Positions 1-9,641 of a DNA stretch of 64,000 bases are shown here, piece by piece. Origin of the DNA: Mangrovivirga cuniculi (GTDB lineage Bacteria; Bacteroidota; Bacteroidia; Cytophagales; Cyclobacteriaceae). A program made the translations under genes and the position numbers. Under the pieces are notes generated by a model, which saw nothing but the letters and a program-made list of their open reading frames with translations, did not search any database and was not told the origin of the DNA. Location of the stretch: the NCBI RefSeq assembly GCF_005166025.1, contig NZ_CP028923.1, positions 1,242,001 through 1,306,000 on the forward strand. The letters are read 5' to 3'. Position 1 is the stretch's first letter. Every line of letters begins with the position of its first letter.

Positions 1-258
1 ATCTCAAAAGGAAATATTAATATTATAATTAATTCCAGTGATTTGAGAGCGATGCCCGGGCAGTCTATTAAATATATGGAAGAAGAATGGTTGCCAAATG
101 CATTAAAAGAAAATATAAAGCTAATAGTCTTTATCAGGCCAAAAGACTTATTCGGGTATATATCCCTGGAGTCAATCAGTAAAAGATACCCAATAATTAA
201 TTATAAATTCGTTCCTTCTCTATTAGATGCCCAATTGGAAATATTAAAAGCTAATTAA
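1..258 (+). CDS. C-terminal part of an unidentified small cytosolic protein
   Basis: The reading frame is open from base 1 and stops at 256-258, so only the last 85 residues are visible and the start lies outside the window. No membrane segment or catalytic motif is visible. The fragment alternates short hydrophobic strands (around IIINSSD and IKLIVFIRP) with helices, and carries an EEEWLPNAL helix. This alpha/beta pattern resembles the SpoIIAA/STAS-like single-domain proteins common in Bacteroidota, but that is a guess from pattern, not from a diagnostic motif. A hairpin immediately follows the stop, so it is probably the last gene of its transcript. Confidence 0.55.
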   Translation: MSKGNINIIINSSDLRAMPGQSIKYMEEEWLPNALKENIKLIVFIRPKDLFGYISLESISKRYPIINYKFVPSLLDAQLEILKAN

Positions 259-262
259 AAAA

Positions 263-290
263 ATAAACGGACAAATTATTGCCCGTTTAT
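263..290 (+). terminator. Hairpin after the partial gene
   Basis: A perfect 8-bp stem (ATAAACGG / CCGTTTAT) with a 12-base loop starts five bases after the stop of the upstream gene. No T-run follows, so it may be a weak terminator or an mRNA 3'-end stabiliser. Confidence 0.45.
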
Positions 291-723
291 CTGATTGATA
301 GATTAGTCTTCCGTAATTATTAACAAGTCTTTATATGTGATCGAATTTTAACTTTCAAATAATTGAAAACTAATGTATAGTGGTGGTGTTCGATTACTTT
401 TGTTAATTATTCATGAATATATTACATATATTTTTAATGTCAAAATCTGACAAATGTTTTTTTAACATTCTGGTGAAGTTGTCGAAATGTTAAAATACTA
501 ACTGATTAATAAGATTTTACTAATTAATGATTAATTAAGACTGTACAGGTGATAGAATCTAATATTTGGAGTTTTATCGTAGAAGAGGTCTTACCTTACA
601 TTATTTAGTGACGTGTTTTAATAGGAACCCAGAACCGGCATTTTAATTTATTCAATTATTTATCTAAAAATTAAAACCGTTAAGAATTTTAATACGTTCT
701 TAAGATATACCCCGAGACAGAAT
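291..723. other. Gene-free AT-rich spacer
   Basis: About 430 bases lie between the end of the partial gene and the terminator of the oligopeptidase gene on the other strand. No supported gene is seen; the longest frame starting with ATG on the plus strand is about 26 codons. A TACTTTTG at 395-402 resembles the Bacteroidota -7 element but has no good TTTG partner upstream and nothing obvious downstream. TGTCA and TGACA occur as an inverted pair at about 439-453, in the opposite order to the heat-shock palindrome described elsewhere in this window. Confidence 0.5.
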
Positions 724-751
724 AAAAAAAGGCAGTCCTTTAAAGACTGCC
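724..751 (-). terminator. Rho-independent terminator of the oligopeptidase gene
   Basis: GGCAGTC (731-737) pairs with GACTGCC (745-751) around a 7-base loop. Read on the minus strand, the stem is followed by a run of T (the A-run at 724-730). It lies 25 bases beyond the stop of the minus-strand peptidase gene. Confidence 0.85.
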
Positions 752-776
752 TTTATTCGTTTTAACACTTTTTCTG

Positions 777-2909
777 CTATAAGCTTTTGTTCTCAAGATC
801 TAATAGAAAAGCATATTCCAGTGCCGTTTCTTTTAAGCTTTCAAATCTTCCTGAAGCCCCTCCGTGCCCCGCTTCCATATTGGTTTTGAGTAAAAGAAGG
901 TTTTTATCTGTTTTATAATCCCGCAATTTCGCTACCCACTTGGCAGGTTCCCAATATTGTACCTGGCTATCATGTAATCCGGTTGTTACAAGCAGGTTTG
1001 GATAATCCTGCCTTTTAACCTGATCATATGGTGAATAAGAAAGCATATACTCATATGAATCTTTGTTTTTAGGATTACCCCATTCGTCAAATTCGTTTGT
1101 AGTCAACGGGATACTTTCATCCAGCATGGTTGTAACAACATCGACAAATGGTACTGCAGCAACTACTCCATTAAAGAGTTCCGGAGCCTGGTTAATGACA
1201 GTACCCATTAGTAATCCACCGGCACTTCCACCCATAGCATACAGATGTTCAGGACTAGTATATTTTTCTTCAATCAGACCTTTTGCTACATCCACAAAAT
1301 CATTGAAGGTATTTTGCTTTTTAAACATTTTACCTTCTTCGTACCACTCCCTACCTTTGAGTTGGCTACCTCTTACATGTGCGATAGCAAAACAGAATCC
1401 TCTATCTAAAAGGCTTAATCTGGCACTACCAAAATAAGGATCGATTGTATTCCCATAACTACCATAACCATATAGTAGTAATGGTCCGTTACCATTCTTT
1501 TTATATCCTTTCTTGTAAACTAATGAAACTGGAATTTCAACACCGTCACGAGACTTAATTGAAATTCTCTCAGTTTCATAATTCTCTTTGGAATATTCAC
1601 CTACTACCTCCTGTTGTTTTATGAGAGTTCTTTCGTTGGTCTCCACATTATAATCGAAATGAGAGAATGGTGTTGTTAGAGAGCTGTAATAAAACCTGAG
1701 TACATCAGTATCGTAAACATCATTTGAGCCGATCCCGGTGATGTATGCATTTTCATCAAATTTTATCTCGTATTCTTTTTTGGTCTTTTTATTCCTGACT
1801 TTTAGATGAGTCAGACCATTATACCTTTCTTCAAAGACCAGATGATCTTCAAAAACCTCCATGTTTTCTAATAAAACATCTTTTCTATGTGAGACCTCTG
1901 TGTTCCATTGATCAATATCTGATCCGATTTGAGAGGTAGACATCAATTTGAAGTTCAAAGCATCCTTGTTAGAGATTATCCAGAATTTATCCTGATCAGG
2001 AAAGATATTATATTCATGACCGGGAGTTCGTTTCGTGAATTGTTTGAATTCACCTTCAGGATTATTTGATTTTAGTAAATGGTAATCGCTTGTTGTCGTG
2101 CTGCTATTCCATATAATGATATATTCACCCGTTTTTTCACGGTAAACCCCTATATAAAATGACTGATCTTTTTCCTCGTAGACAAGCTCATCATTTTGTT
2201 CATTAATGTTGTGCCTGTATACTTTTTCACTTAGGAGGGTTTCGGTGTTTTTTGAGGTGTAAAAGATGTTTTCATTATCATCAGCCCAGGCATATCCCGG
2301 TGATGTGTTGGCAACAGTTACCGGGAGTAATTCTCCCGTTTCTAGATTTTTAATGTATAAAGTGTACAATCTCCTGCTTACTGTATCTGCTCCAAATGCT
2401 AATAATTTATTATTTGGACTTACTTCTAATCCCGCTACGTTAAAATATTCATGACCTTCTGCCATTTTATTGGCATCGAGGATAATTTCTTCCTCAGACT
2501 CGAGGGTTTCTTTTTTTCTGCAATAGATTGGGTATTCCTTATTTTCTTCATATCTGCTATAATACCAATACCCATTACTTTTAATAGGAGCAGACTGATC
2601 CCGTTCTTTGATCCGGCCTTTCATTTCCTCAAACAGGCTATCCTGAAGCTCGTTAGTATGAGCAAGTAAATTATCTGTATACTCATTCTCTGATTCCAGG
2701 TAGGCAATTACCTCAGGATTTTCTCTGTCGCGTAGCCAATAATAGGGGTCCACACGGGAATGTCCGTGAATAGTCAGGGTTGTGTCTTTTTTTTCTGCTT
2801 TAGGTGCACTCATTTCTTTTTCACTATTTTCTTTATTATTGCATCCTGTCGCTATTTGTAATAGGACAATAAGAAACGCTAAACTTAAACTATAGCTGAT
2901 AATTTTCAT
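777..2909 (-). CDS. Prolyl oligopeptidase family lipoprotein (oligopeptidase B-like, S9)
   Basis: A serine peptidase of the S9 family, 710 residues, the usual length for oligopeptidase B, which cuts short peptides after basic residues. The N-terminus is a lipoprotein signal ending in a TGC lipobox at about residue 23, so the enzyme is probably anchored in the periplasm or outer membrane. A beta-propeller domain fills roughly residues 60-430 and the alpha/beta-hydrolase domain the rest. The triad is visible: Ser562 in GGSAGG, Asp647 in TGLHDSQV and His682 in AGHGG. A secreted unknown gene lies 13 bases upstream on the same strand, and a clear terminator follows. Substrate specificity is inferred from the family only. 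Confidence 0.9.
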   Translation of the reverse strand: MKIISYSLSLAFLIVLLQIATGCNNKENSEKEMSAPKAEKKDTTLTIHGHSRVDPYYWLRDRENPEVIAYLESENEYTDNLLAHTNELQDSLFEEMKGRIKERDQSAPIKSNGYWYYSRYEENKEYPIYCRKKETLESEEEIILDANKMAEGHEYFNVAGLEVSPNNKLLAFGADTVSRRLYTLYIKNLETGELLPVTVANTSPGYAWADDNENIFYTSKNTETLLSEKVYRHNINEQNDELVYEEKDQSFYIGVYREKTGEYIIIWNSSTTTSDYHLLKSNNPEGEFKQFTKRTPGHEYNIFPDQDKFWIISNKDALNFKLMSTSQIGSDIDQWNTEVSHRKDVLLENMEVFEDHLVFEERYNGLTHLKVRNKKTKKEYEIKFDENAYITGIGSNDVYDTDVLRFYYSSLTTPFSHFDYNVETNERTLIKQQEVVGEYSKENYETERISIKSRDGVEIPVSLVYKKGYKKNGNGPLLLYGYGSYGNTIDPYFGSARLSLLDRGFCFAIAHVRGSQLKGREWYEEGKMFKKQNTFNDFVDVAKGLIEEKYTSPEHLYAMGGSAGGLLMGTVINQAPELFNGVVAAVPFVDVVTTMLDESIPLTTNEFDEWGNPKNKDSYEYMLSYSPYDQVKRQDYPNLLVTTGLHDSQVQYWEPAKWVAKLRDYKTDKNLLLLKTNMEAGHGGASGRFESLKETALEYAFLLDLENKSL

Positions 2910-2922
2910 GGTTGATAAAATA

Positions 2923-3504
2923 TTATTCTGATTTTATTTGAAGATAAATCAAATATGGTATGGGAACAATAGGAGAACCTGATATTCCAACGTTATTTAG
3001 CGATTTAGACCTGGCGATTCCAACTTGCTCAACTTTTATTCCTTCAACAACTAAACCTTTCGAGCTTAAATATTCATAAATAGGTGCATAAGCACGTGAT
3101 TCGTGGATCATTACTCCGATTGCCTCATAATCATCGAGAAATGGCTTTTCATCCAGATCTAAATAATGATTAGCTAATCTTTTGAGTACATCATTAAATT
3201 TTTCCGGTTTATCTATTTGAATAGTTTTCACTTTCAAATCACCACTTTCAACAGCAGTTTCCCACATTAAGCTAAATGTAGGAATTTCATTTGCCAGATT
3301 TAAGCTATCCTTTTCACTTGCATCTATTTTATATTTAGCATGATCAAATTTCTTGGTCGAATCATTTTGATGTAAGTATAGAAATGATTGACTACTTTTT
3401 CTCTTTACACTGTATAGCTCATCGCCTACCAGGGAGGCTCTTTGCACCTGACCATACATAAGTGTTTGAAAAGCAAGCAAGATAAAAGCAAGTAAGATTC
3501 TCAT
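2923..3504 (-). CDS. Secreted protein of unknown function
   Basis: A 193-residue protein with a signal peptide (MRILLAFILLAFQ..., ending near GQ at residue 19) and no further membrane segment, hence probably periplasmic. I do not recognise a domain. The middle is charged and helical, and the C-terminus (GISGSPIVPIPYLIYLQIK) is hydrophobic and strand-like. It is transcribed with, and probably translated just ahead of, the oligopeptidase gene 13 bases downstream, so a role in peptide handling is possible but only from position. The 172-base gap to the divergent beta-barrel gene must hold both promoters. Confidence 0.75.
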   Translation of the reverse strand: MRILLAFILLAFQTLMYGQVQRASLVGDELYSVKRKSSQSFLYLHQNDSTKKFDHAKYKIDASEKDSLNLANEIPTFSLMWETAVESGDLKVKTIQIDKPEKFNDVLKRLANHYLDLDEKPFLDDYEAIGVMIHESRAYAPIYEYLSSKGLVVEGIKVEQVGIARSKSLNNVGISGSPIVPIPYLIYLQIKSE

Positions 3505-3676
3505 TGTATTGAAATTAAAAAATGAAAGGCAATTTAAAGTTTTATTTTAATTTGCACCTATTATATTTCAATGTCGAAAGATAATACTTTTTTAATATTA
3601 CTTACATAGAGGTTACTTTTTTGATTATTCCAATATTTTATATAAAACCCTCATAGGGAAATAACATTCAATTAGT

Positions 3677-4495
3677 ATGAAAACAAAAGCAATTTTTTTA
3701 GGACTTTTTCTACTTTTTAGTATATCAGCATTTGCACAGGTAAAAGTTCATGTTGGTGCTACGACCACTGGTCAGATGAATTTTGTTTTGGATAAAGGAT
3801 TAAAATCTGATCCAAGATACGTTCAAACCAACGATGTGAAATTTGCCCCGATTGGTTTAGCATTCGGAGTTGATTTAACTGATAATTTCGGGTTGCAACT
3901 GGAGTCTATTTACTCTATTCAGGGAGCTTATTACCAGGTAGTGGATATATATGAAACAGTTCAGGGGTACCGTGATTTCGAAGCAAATTATATTCATCTT
4001 CCGATGCTTTTTAAATTTATGAGTGCTTCAGCTGACAGGGCAAGATTTAATTTTATGATCGGTCCGCAGCTTTCATTTTTAACATCCGGAAGCGAACGAT
4101 TACAATATGATGCTTCACAATATTATATTCCTGAAGGGGTAACTCCTCCCGAAGGAGCTGAGCCAGTTCCGGGAGAGGATTATTATGATGTTCCTGCAAC
4201 AGATGGTGAGATAGTTTTATTTACCACAGAAGAGGAGATCGTAAGAGAATTTAAAGAAGCTGAATTCCAAATTGCTGCAAGTATGGGATTTGACATTGAT
4301 ATCGCAAGAAACTTATCAATAAGTACCCAACTAAGAATGAACTATGCTATTTCTGATTTCAGAAATGAGGATTTCATTCAGTACATGCAAGATAAAAAGT
4401 ATGATGAGCTTTATGAAAGAAGATCATCTCTACTTGTTGGTGTTCAGATTGGTGTGAATTATGTTTTTGGTGGAACCAGGTTCTTTACCAGATAA
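3677..4495 (+). CDS. Outer membrane beta-barrel protein (PorT-like family)
   Basis: A 272-residue protein with a cleavable signal peptide (cleavage after FAQ near residue 21) followed by alternating amphipathic strands and an aromatic-rich ending typical of the small Bacteroidota outer-membrane beta-barrels. The last strand ends in FFTR. A low-complexity loop rich in Pro, Glu and Tyr (IPEGVTPPEGAEPVPGEDYY, around residues 154-173) is probably surface-exposed. No specific ligand can be named. It stands alone, with a divergent neighbour upstream and the Atl gene 8 bases downstream on the same strand. Confidence 0.8.
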   Translation: MKTKAIFLGLFLLFSISAFAQVKVHVGATTTGQMNFVLDKGLKSDPRYVQTNDVKFAPIGLAFGVDLTDNFGLQLESIYSIQGAYYQVVDIYETVQGYRDFEANYIHLPMLFKFMSASADRARFNFMIGPQLSFLTSGSERLQYDASQYYIPEGVTPPEGAEPVPGEDYYDVPATDGEIVLFTTEEEIVREFKEAEFQIAASMGFDIDIARNLSISTQLRMNYAISDFRNEDFIQYMQDKKYDELYERRSSLLVGVQIGVNYVFGGTRFFTR

Positions 4496-4503
4496 ATAGA
4501 AAA

Positions 4504-4830
4504 TTGAAGGAGTCTTTTTTTAAGGACGTATACGAAGTAGTGAAATTAGTGCCTCATGGGAGGGTAACTTCCTATGGGGCTATTGCTAATTACTTAGGAG
4601 CAAAATCATCCGCCCGGATGGTTGGCTGGGCGATGAACAGTTCCCACAATATACCCGATGTACCAGCTCACCGGGTAGTAAACAGAAATGGAATGCTCAC
4701 AGGCAAGCATCATTTCGACACTCCTACTAAAATGGAAGAGCTTCTGACCGTCGAAGGAGTAAAAGTTTCAGATGACAAAATTATTAATTTCAAAGAGGTA
4801 TTCTGGGATCCTTCTTTAGAGTTGATCTGA
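4504..4830 (+). CDS. Alkyltransferase-like protein (MGMT DNA-binding domain, Cys replaced)
   Basis: A 108-residue protein matching the DNA-binding domain of O6-alkylguanine-DNA alkyltransferases: the helix-turn-helix part GRVTSYGAIANYLG, the arginine-finger region SARMVGWAMN and the active-site loop. Where the enzymes have PCHR this protein has PAHR, so it cannot accept alkyl groups. It belongs to the alkyltransferase-like (Atl) group, which flags O6-alkylguanine for nucleotide excision repair. The start must be TTG at 4504, because an in-frame TAG lies at 4498-4500 and no ATG precedes the conserved region. Its end overlaps the convergent symporter gene by 15 bases. Confidence 0.88.
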   Translation: MKESFFKDVYEVVKLVPHGRVTSYGAIANYLGAKSSARMVGWAMNSSHNIPDVPAHRVVNRNGMLTGKHHFDTPTKMEELLTVEGVKVSDDKIINFKEVFWDPSLELI

Positions 4831-6303
4831 TCTTACCTCACTTTCTATATTATTTTGCTCTGAAGACCAGTCAGTGATTAATAAAAGTCCGATAATTGTA
4901 AGGAATCCGTTTATTAAAAGCCTTTCAAATCCAATTTCATAACCATCGAAGATTTCAGGTGAATATTCTACCAGTAAATAGGTTAGTATGGGAGCTATTA
5001 TAGCTATAACAGGCACTAAATATTCCTTCGACAATTGTTTCTTAATGAAAAGGCCATAGGCAAAAAGTCCTAATAGAGGCCCATATGTATAACCTGCAGC
5101 ATTAAATAATTCTTTTATAACATTGTCTCTTTCTATCTCATTGAAGACCAGGATTACCACCAATAAGATTGTTGACATCCCAATATGAGTAAGGAGTTTT
5201 ATCCTCTTCCTTTCCTTTTCAGGATACTGTTTTATATCGAGAAAATCGTGACAGAATGAAGTAGTAAGTGCTGTCAGCGCTGAATCCGCACTGGAATATG
5301 CAGCTGCTATTATACCAAGCATAAATAATATTCCTGCTGCTGAGCCTAAATTATTTAGTGCTAAAAGGGGATAAAGATCATCTGTATCTTTTGGAATAGG
5401 GATACCATTTTGCTCCGAATAAATAAATAGTAATGCTCCGAGACTTAGGAAGATCAGGTTTACAAAAATAAGAACAACACTAAACCAGAGCATATTTTTT
5501 TGTGCGTCTTTCAAAGATTTACAGGTCAGGTTTTTCTGCATCATGTCCTGATCCAGCCCAGTCATTGTTAATGTAATGAAGGCTCCTGCAATAAAGTTTT
5601 TAAGCCAGAAATTCGACTCATTTATATCGGTTTCAAACCATTTGCTGTATTCAGAATTGTCGACGTTGGAAACAATCTCTGATAGACCCCAACCCATTTC
5701 ATTACCTATAATTATTATTGTCACCGACACGGCCAATAACATGAATAATGTCTGAAGAGTGTCTGTCCATACCACTGTTTTAATTCCACCTTTTAATGTA
5801 TAAACCCAGATCAAGGCAATTGCAACAGTCACTGTTACTCCAAAAGGAACTCCCCAATGGTCAAAAACTGCTAATTGAAGAACTCCGGCGACCAAAAATA
5901 ATCGAAAAGAAGCCCCGATGATTCTGGATATTAAAAAGAATCCTGCTCCTGTTTTATAACTGTAAAAACCGAACCGTTTTTCCAGGTAGGTATAAATTGA
6001 AACTAAATTGAGTTTGTAGTAAAGTGGAAGTAAAATAAAAGCAATAGCAATATATCCTGCCAGATATCCAAGCACCATCGCCATGTAGGTAAATTCACTC
6101 GAACCTACCCAGCCTGGAACTGAGATGAAAGTAACTCCTGAAAGCGAAGCTCCAATCATGCCAAATGCCACCACATACCAGGGAGATTGCCTTCCGGCAG
6201 TAAAAAAAGTTTCTGTATCAGCCTTTTTTCCGGTTAACCGGGCAATGATAAAAAGCACTAAAAAATAAAGAGTAATTATGATTGCTACAGAAGTGGCTTC
6301 CAT
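4816..6303 (-). CDS. Sodium:solute symporter (SSS family)
   Basis: A 495-residue inner-membrane protein with about thirteen hydrophobic segments, the fold and length of the SSS/SLC5 family. The conserved early segment GASLSGVTFISVPG (around residues 51-64) and the region AYSSADSALTALTTSFCHDF (around residues 335-354), which contributes the Na2-site serines in this family, are both present. The substrate cannot be read from sequence; Bacteroidota homologues are annotated for sugars, sialic acid or amino acids. It is a single gene, convergent with atl upstream in coordinate order and divergent from clpS. Confidence 0.87.
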   Translation of the reverse strand: MEATSVAIIITLYFLVLFIIARLTGKKADTETFFTAGRQSPWYVVAFGMIGASLSGVTFISVPGWVGSSEFTYMAMVLGYLAGYIAIAFILLPLYYKLNLVSIYTYLEKRFGFYSYKTGAGFFLISRIIGASFRLFLVAGVLQLAVFDHWGVPFGVTVTVAIALIWVYTLKGGIKTVVWTDTLQTLFMLLAVSVTIIIIGNEMGWGLSEIVSNVDNSEYSKWFETDINESNFWLKNFIAGAFITLTMTGLDQDMMQKNLTCKSLKDAQKNMLWFSVVLIFVNLIFLSLGALLFIYSEQNGIPIPKDTDDLYPLLALNNLGSAAGILFMLGIIAAAYSSADSALTALTTSFCHDFLDIKQYPEKERKRIKLLTHIGMSTILLVVILVFNEIERDNVIKELFNAAGYTYGPLLGLFAYGLFIKKQLSKEYLVPVIAIIAPILTYLLVEYSPEIFDGYEIGFERLLINGFLTIIGLLLITDWSSEQNNIESEVRSDQL

Positions 6304-6411
6304 GCTGTTCTATTTCATTTTTTAAAACTAAAATGTCATAAAGCTGTTAAATTAAAGTGAGAAAAACTATATAATTTGTAATTTCGCCATAAAATTAAAT
6401 TTGAATTAACC

Positions 6412-6693
6412 ATGAGATTTTCCCATCAGGAAGAAACGCTTGAAGAAGTATTGGAGGTGGTCACTGACCAGTCTGAACGGAATTTGATGGTGTATAACGA
6501 TGACTTTAATACTTTTGAACATGTGATCAATACGTTGATCAAGGTATGTAAACATAACCCGACACAAGCTGAACAGTGTACCTATATCATCCATTATAAA
6601 GGTAAGTGTTCTGTAAAGCAGGGTACATATGAAAAGTTAAAGCCCATGAGAAATTCGATCAGAGAGGCTGGTATAGACGCTAAAATAGTTTAA
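6412..6693 (+). CDS. clpS: ATP-dependent Clp protease adaptor ClpS
   Basis: A 93-residue adaptor that binds proteins with destabilising N-termini and hands them to ClpAP/ClpCP. The N-degron pocket is visible: YNDDFNTFEHV at residues 28-38 and His61 in IIHYKGKC, with the conserved AEQC helix between them. Length is normal for the family. It lies 8 bases ahead of recR, probably co-transcribed; no functional link is implied by that. Confidence 0.95.
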   Translation: MRFSHQEETLEEVLEVVTDQSERNLMVYNDDFNTFEHVINTLIKVCKHNPTQAEQCTYIIHYKGKCSVKQGTYEKLKPMRNSIREAGIDAKIV

Positions 6694-6701
6694 GAAAAGC
6701 T

Positions 6702-7310
6702 ATGGAATACCCTTCTAAACTGATCGAAAATGCCGTTCTGGAAATTTCCCGACTTCCGGGAATAGGTAAAAAAACCGCTTTCAGACTTGTAATGCATCTT
6801 TTAAGAACTGAAGAGTCAGCTTCAGTCAGCTTAAGTGATGCCATTATTAAATTGAGAACTGAAACGAGATACTGCAATAAATGCGGTATGGTCAGTGAAG
6901 ATACTTTGTGTAAATATTGTTCATCAGCTAAACGAGATCATTCGCTTATTTGCCTGGTTGAAGATATTCCGGATGTAATTGCTATTGAAAACACAGCTCA
7001 GTTTCAGGGAGTTTACCATATTCTTGGAGGATTAATATCTCCGGTAAATGGCATTGGGCCCGATGACCTTCGTATTAAGGAATTGTTTGATAGAATTGAT
7101 AGTAAAACGAATGCTGTAAAAGAGGTGATTTTGGCATTAAGTCCGACTATGGAAGGAGACACCACATCATTCTATCTTAATAAAAAGCTTTCAGAGAAAG
7201 GAATTGAAGTTTCGACAATTGCCCGGGGAGTTCCTTTAGGAGGAGAGCTGGAATATGCTGATGAATTGACCCTTGGAAGGAGTATCGTGACAAGAACAAA
7301 ATACGATTAA
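6702..7310 (+). CDS. recR: Recombination mediator protein RecR
   Basis: A 202-residue DNA repair protein that works with RecO/RecF to load RecA on gapped DNA. The helix-hairpin-helix (LPGIGKKTAFRL, about 18-29), the zinc finger with Cys58, Cys61, Cys70 and Cys73, and the Toprim segment (LICLVEDIPDV) are all present in order. The C-terminal Walker-like region LGRSIVTRTKYD is also conserved. Length is standard. It follows clpS by 8 bases. Confidence 0.97.
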   Translation: MEYPSKLIENAVLEISRLPGIGKKTAFRLVMHLLRTEESASVSLSDAIIKLRTETRYCNKCGMVSEDTLCKYCSSAKRDHSLICLVEDIPDVIAIENTAQFQGVYHILGGLISPVNGIGPDDLRIKELFDRIDSKTNAVKEVILALSPTMEGDTTSFYLNKKLSEKGIEVSTIARGVPLGGELEYADELTLGRSIVTRTKYD

Positions 7311-7443
7311 GCCCCTTAATTTTTATTTTTTCAGATCTTTGATTAAATAATTTCCCTTCTTTATTAAAAAAAATGCAAAGTATTAGGTCTGAATCATTCA
7401 TGGTTTTAATTTTGGACATCAAATATTTTAAACCTAGATCATT

Positions 7444-8643
7444 ATGGCAATAAAATTGGCAGACCGGGTAACTTCAATGGCAGAATCAGCTACACTAGCT
7501 ATGGCTGCAAAAGCCCGGGAATTTAAAGCGAGAGGAATTGACGTAATCAGTTTAAGTCTCGGCGAACCTGATTTTAAAACACCTAAGCATATACAAGATG
7601 GAGCTAAAACTGCAATTGATAGCGGTAAATATTTTGGCTATCCTCCGGTAAATGGATATGCTGACCTTCGTGAAGCAATTGCCAATAAGCTTAAAAATGA
7701 AAATAGAATTGAAACCACTCCTGAGCAGATAGTAGTTTCAAATGGTGCCAAGCAATCCCTGGCCAATTTATTTCAGGCAATTTTAAATCCAGGTGATGAG
7801 GTGATTATTTATACTCCTTACTGGGTTTCTTATGAAGCTTTGGTGAAGTTAGCGGGTGGAGAGCCGGTTTACATTACCGGAGAACTCGAAAACGAATATA
7901 AAGCATCAGCTAAGCAACTTGCAGATGCTATCACAGATAAAACTAAGGCAGTAATTTTTTCATCTCCTTGTAATCCAACGGGATCAGTGTTTACAAAAGA
8001 AGAACTGACAGAAATGGCAGATGTTCTAAAAAAACACCCTGATGTAATCGCTATTGCAGATGAAATCTATGAATTAATAAACTATACAGGTAATCATGTT
8101 AGTCTGGCCTCATTGCCGGGAATGGTTGATCAGACTGTGACTGTCAATGGATTTGCCAAAGGATTTGCTATGACAGGATGGAGGGTAGGGTATCTTTCTG
8201 CGCCTTTACATATTGCCAAGGCATGTAGCAAAATTCAGGGACAATTAACCAGTGCTAATTGTTCGATTGCTCAAAGAGCCGCTCTCACAGCAATAACAGA
8301 AGATCTTGGCCCGTCTAAGGAAATGGCAAATGAATACTTAAGACGACGAGACCTTGTGTTAGAGTTATTGAATGAATTGCCAGGCTTTAAAAATAACACT
8401 CCAAAAGGGGCATTTTACTTTTTCCCTGATGTTTCGTATTATTTCGGAAAATCTGATGGAAATACTACAATAAATACTTCGTCTGATCTTGCAATGTATA
8501 TTCTTGAAGAAGCAAATGTATCGACAGTAGCAGGAGAAGCCTTTGGCCTTCCAACTTCTATCAGGTTAAGTTATGCTGCTTCTGAAAGTGAATTAAGAGA
8601 AGCAATCGAACGAATCAAAGTTGCTTTAGCTAAATTGAAATAA
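7444..8643 (+). CDS. PLP-dependent aminotransferase, class I (aspartate aminotransferase type)
   Basis: A 399-residue fold-type I aminotransferase of the aspartate/prephenate aminotransferase group. Visible signatures are SLGEPDF near residue 38, the NPTG motif at 177-180, the PLP-ring aspartate Asp206 in ADEIYE, and the Schiff-base lysine Lys239 in NGFAKGFAMTGWR. It should convert oxaloacetate and glutamate to aspartate and 2-oxoglutarate in the cytosol; a second amino-acid specificity is possible. The stop codon overlaps the start of the following kinase by one base (TAATG), indicating translational coupling. Confidence 0.9.
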   Translation: MAIKLADRVTSMAESATLAMAAKAREFKARGIDVISLSLGEPDFKTPKHIQDGAKTAIDSGKYFGYPPVNGYADLREAIANKLKNENRIETTPEQIVVSNGAKQSLANLFQAILNPGDEVIIYTPYWVSYEALVKLAGGEPVYITGELENEYKASAKQLADAITDKTKAVIFSSPCNPTGSVFTKEELTEMADVLKKHPDVIAIADEIYELINYTGNHVSLASLPGMVDQTVTVNGFAKGFAMTGWRVGYLSAPLHIAKACSKIQGQLTSANCSIAQRAALTAITEDLGPSKEMANEYLRRRDLVLELLNELPGFKNNTPKGAFYFFPDVSYYFGKSDGNTTINTSSDLAMYILEEANVSTVAGEAFGLPTSIRLSYAASESELREAIERIKVALAKLK

Positions 8644-9640
8644 TGGATTATTCATCAATAGACGACATTTTAAAAGCTTTTTCCAAACTAAAAGTGCTGA
8701 TCATCGGTGATGTGATGATCGATGCTTATACATGGGGAAAAGTTGACAGGATTTCTCCTGAGGCTCCGGTTCCGGTAGTAAATGTTTCCAGAAGAGAAAA
8801 AAGACTTGGAGGGGCAGCAAACGTTGCGATGAATATCAGGGAACTGGGAGCAACTCCGATCCTTTGTTCAGTAATTGGAGATGACACTGAAGGAGACGAA
8901 TTTTTACACTTACTCAAGGATAATGATCTTCCCGATCAGGGGATAATCAGAAGTAAAACCAGGATGACAACAACTAAGCTAAGGGTGTTGTCGGGTTCGC
9001 AGCAAATGATGAGAATAGATCATGAAACAGATACACCCCTGGTAAACCTTGAAGAGCAGAGCCTGATCGGACATATCAAAAGATTAATTGATAAAGAGGT
9101 TGATGTAGTTATTTTTGAAGATTACGATAAGGGGACAATTAACGAACACGTAATACAGGAAACTGTTGATTATGCCAAATCCAGAAATGTCCCCACAGTA
9201 GTCGATCCAAAGAAAAGAAATTTCAACTTTTATAAAAATGTAACTCTGTTTAAACCTAACCTGAAGGAACTCAGGGAAGGATTACATCTTGAGTTACATG
9301 GTAATAACCGCCCTGAAGTAGATAAAGCAGTAAAAGTACTGAGAGATAAACTTAACGCAGAATCAGTGCTTTTAACTTTGTCAGAACACGGAATCCATTA
9401 TAATGCTAATGGAAGATCTATATACCTGGATGCTCATTACAGAAGAATTTCTGATGTTTCCGGTGCAGGAGATACTGTTGTGAGTATAGCTGCATTATGC
9501 CTGGCATTAGGTCTGGACCCGGATACTCTGGCAGGATTGGCTAATTTGGGGGTGGTATTGTTTGCGAATATCTTGGTGTAGTGCCGGTTGACAGGGACAG
9601 ACTGAGAGAAGAGGCATTAAAAAACAACATACCTTCATAG
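8643..9640 (+). CDS. rfaE1: D-glycero-beta-D-manno-heptose-7-phosphate kinase (apparent frameshift)
   Basis: A PfkB/ribokinase-family sugar kinase of the HldE N-terminal-domain type, acting in ADP-heptose synthesis for the lipopolysaccharide core. The early conserved IGDVMIDAYTWG, the glycine-rich GGAANVA and the catalytic signature SGAGDT (about residue 277) are visible. As written, the frame breaks at the five-G run 9548-9552 and stops early. One added G restores a conserved tail (GGGIVCEYLGVVPVDRD, ending NNIPS) with a stop at 9638-9640, giving 332 residues, the normal family length. I treat it as one intact gene with a sequencing deletion. trkH/ktrB starts 2 bases after the stop. Confidence 0.9.
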
Positions 9641-9641
9641 C

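Noticed and set aside
439-453. Third copy of the heat-shock palindrome
   Set aside because: The arms are in reverse order (TGTCA...TGACA), the spacing differs, and no TGGCA-N6-TTGA box follows on either strand.
1063-1437. 124-codon antisense frame inside the oligopeptidase gene
   Set aside because: Shadow of the conserved alpha/beta-hydrolase domain on the other strand.
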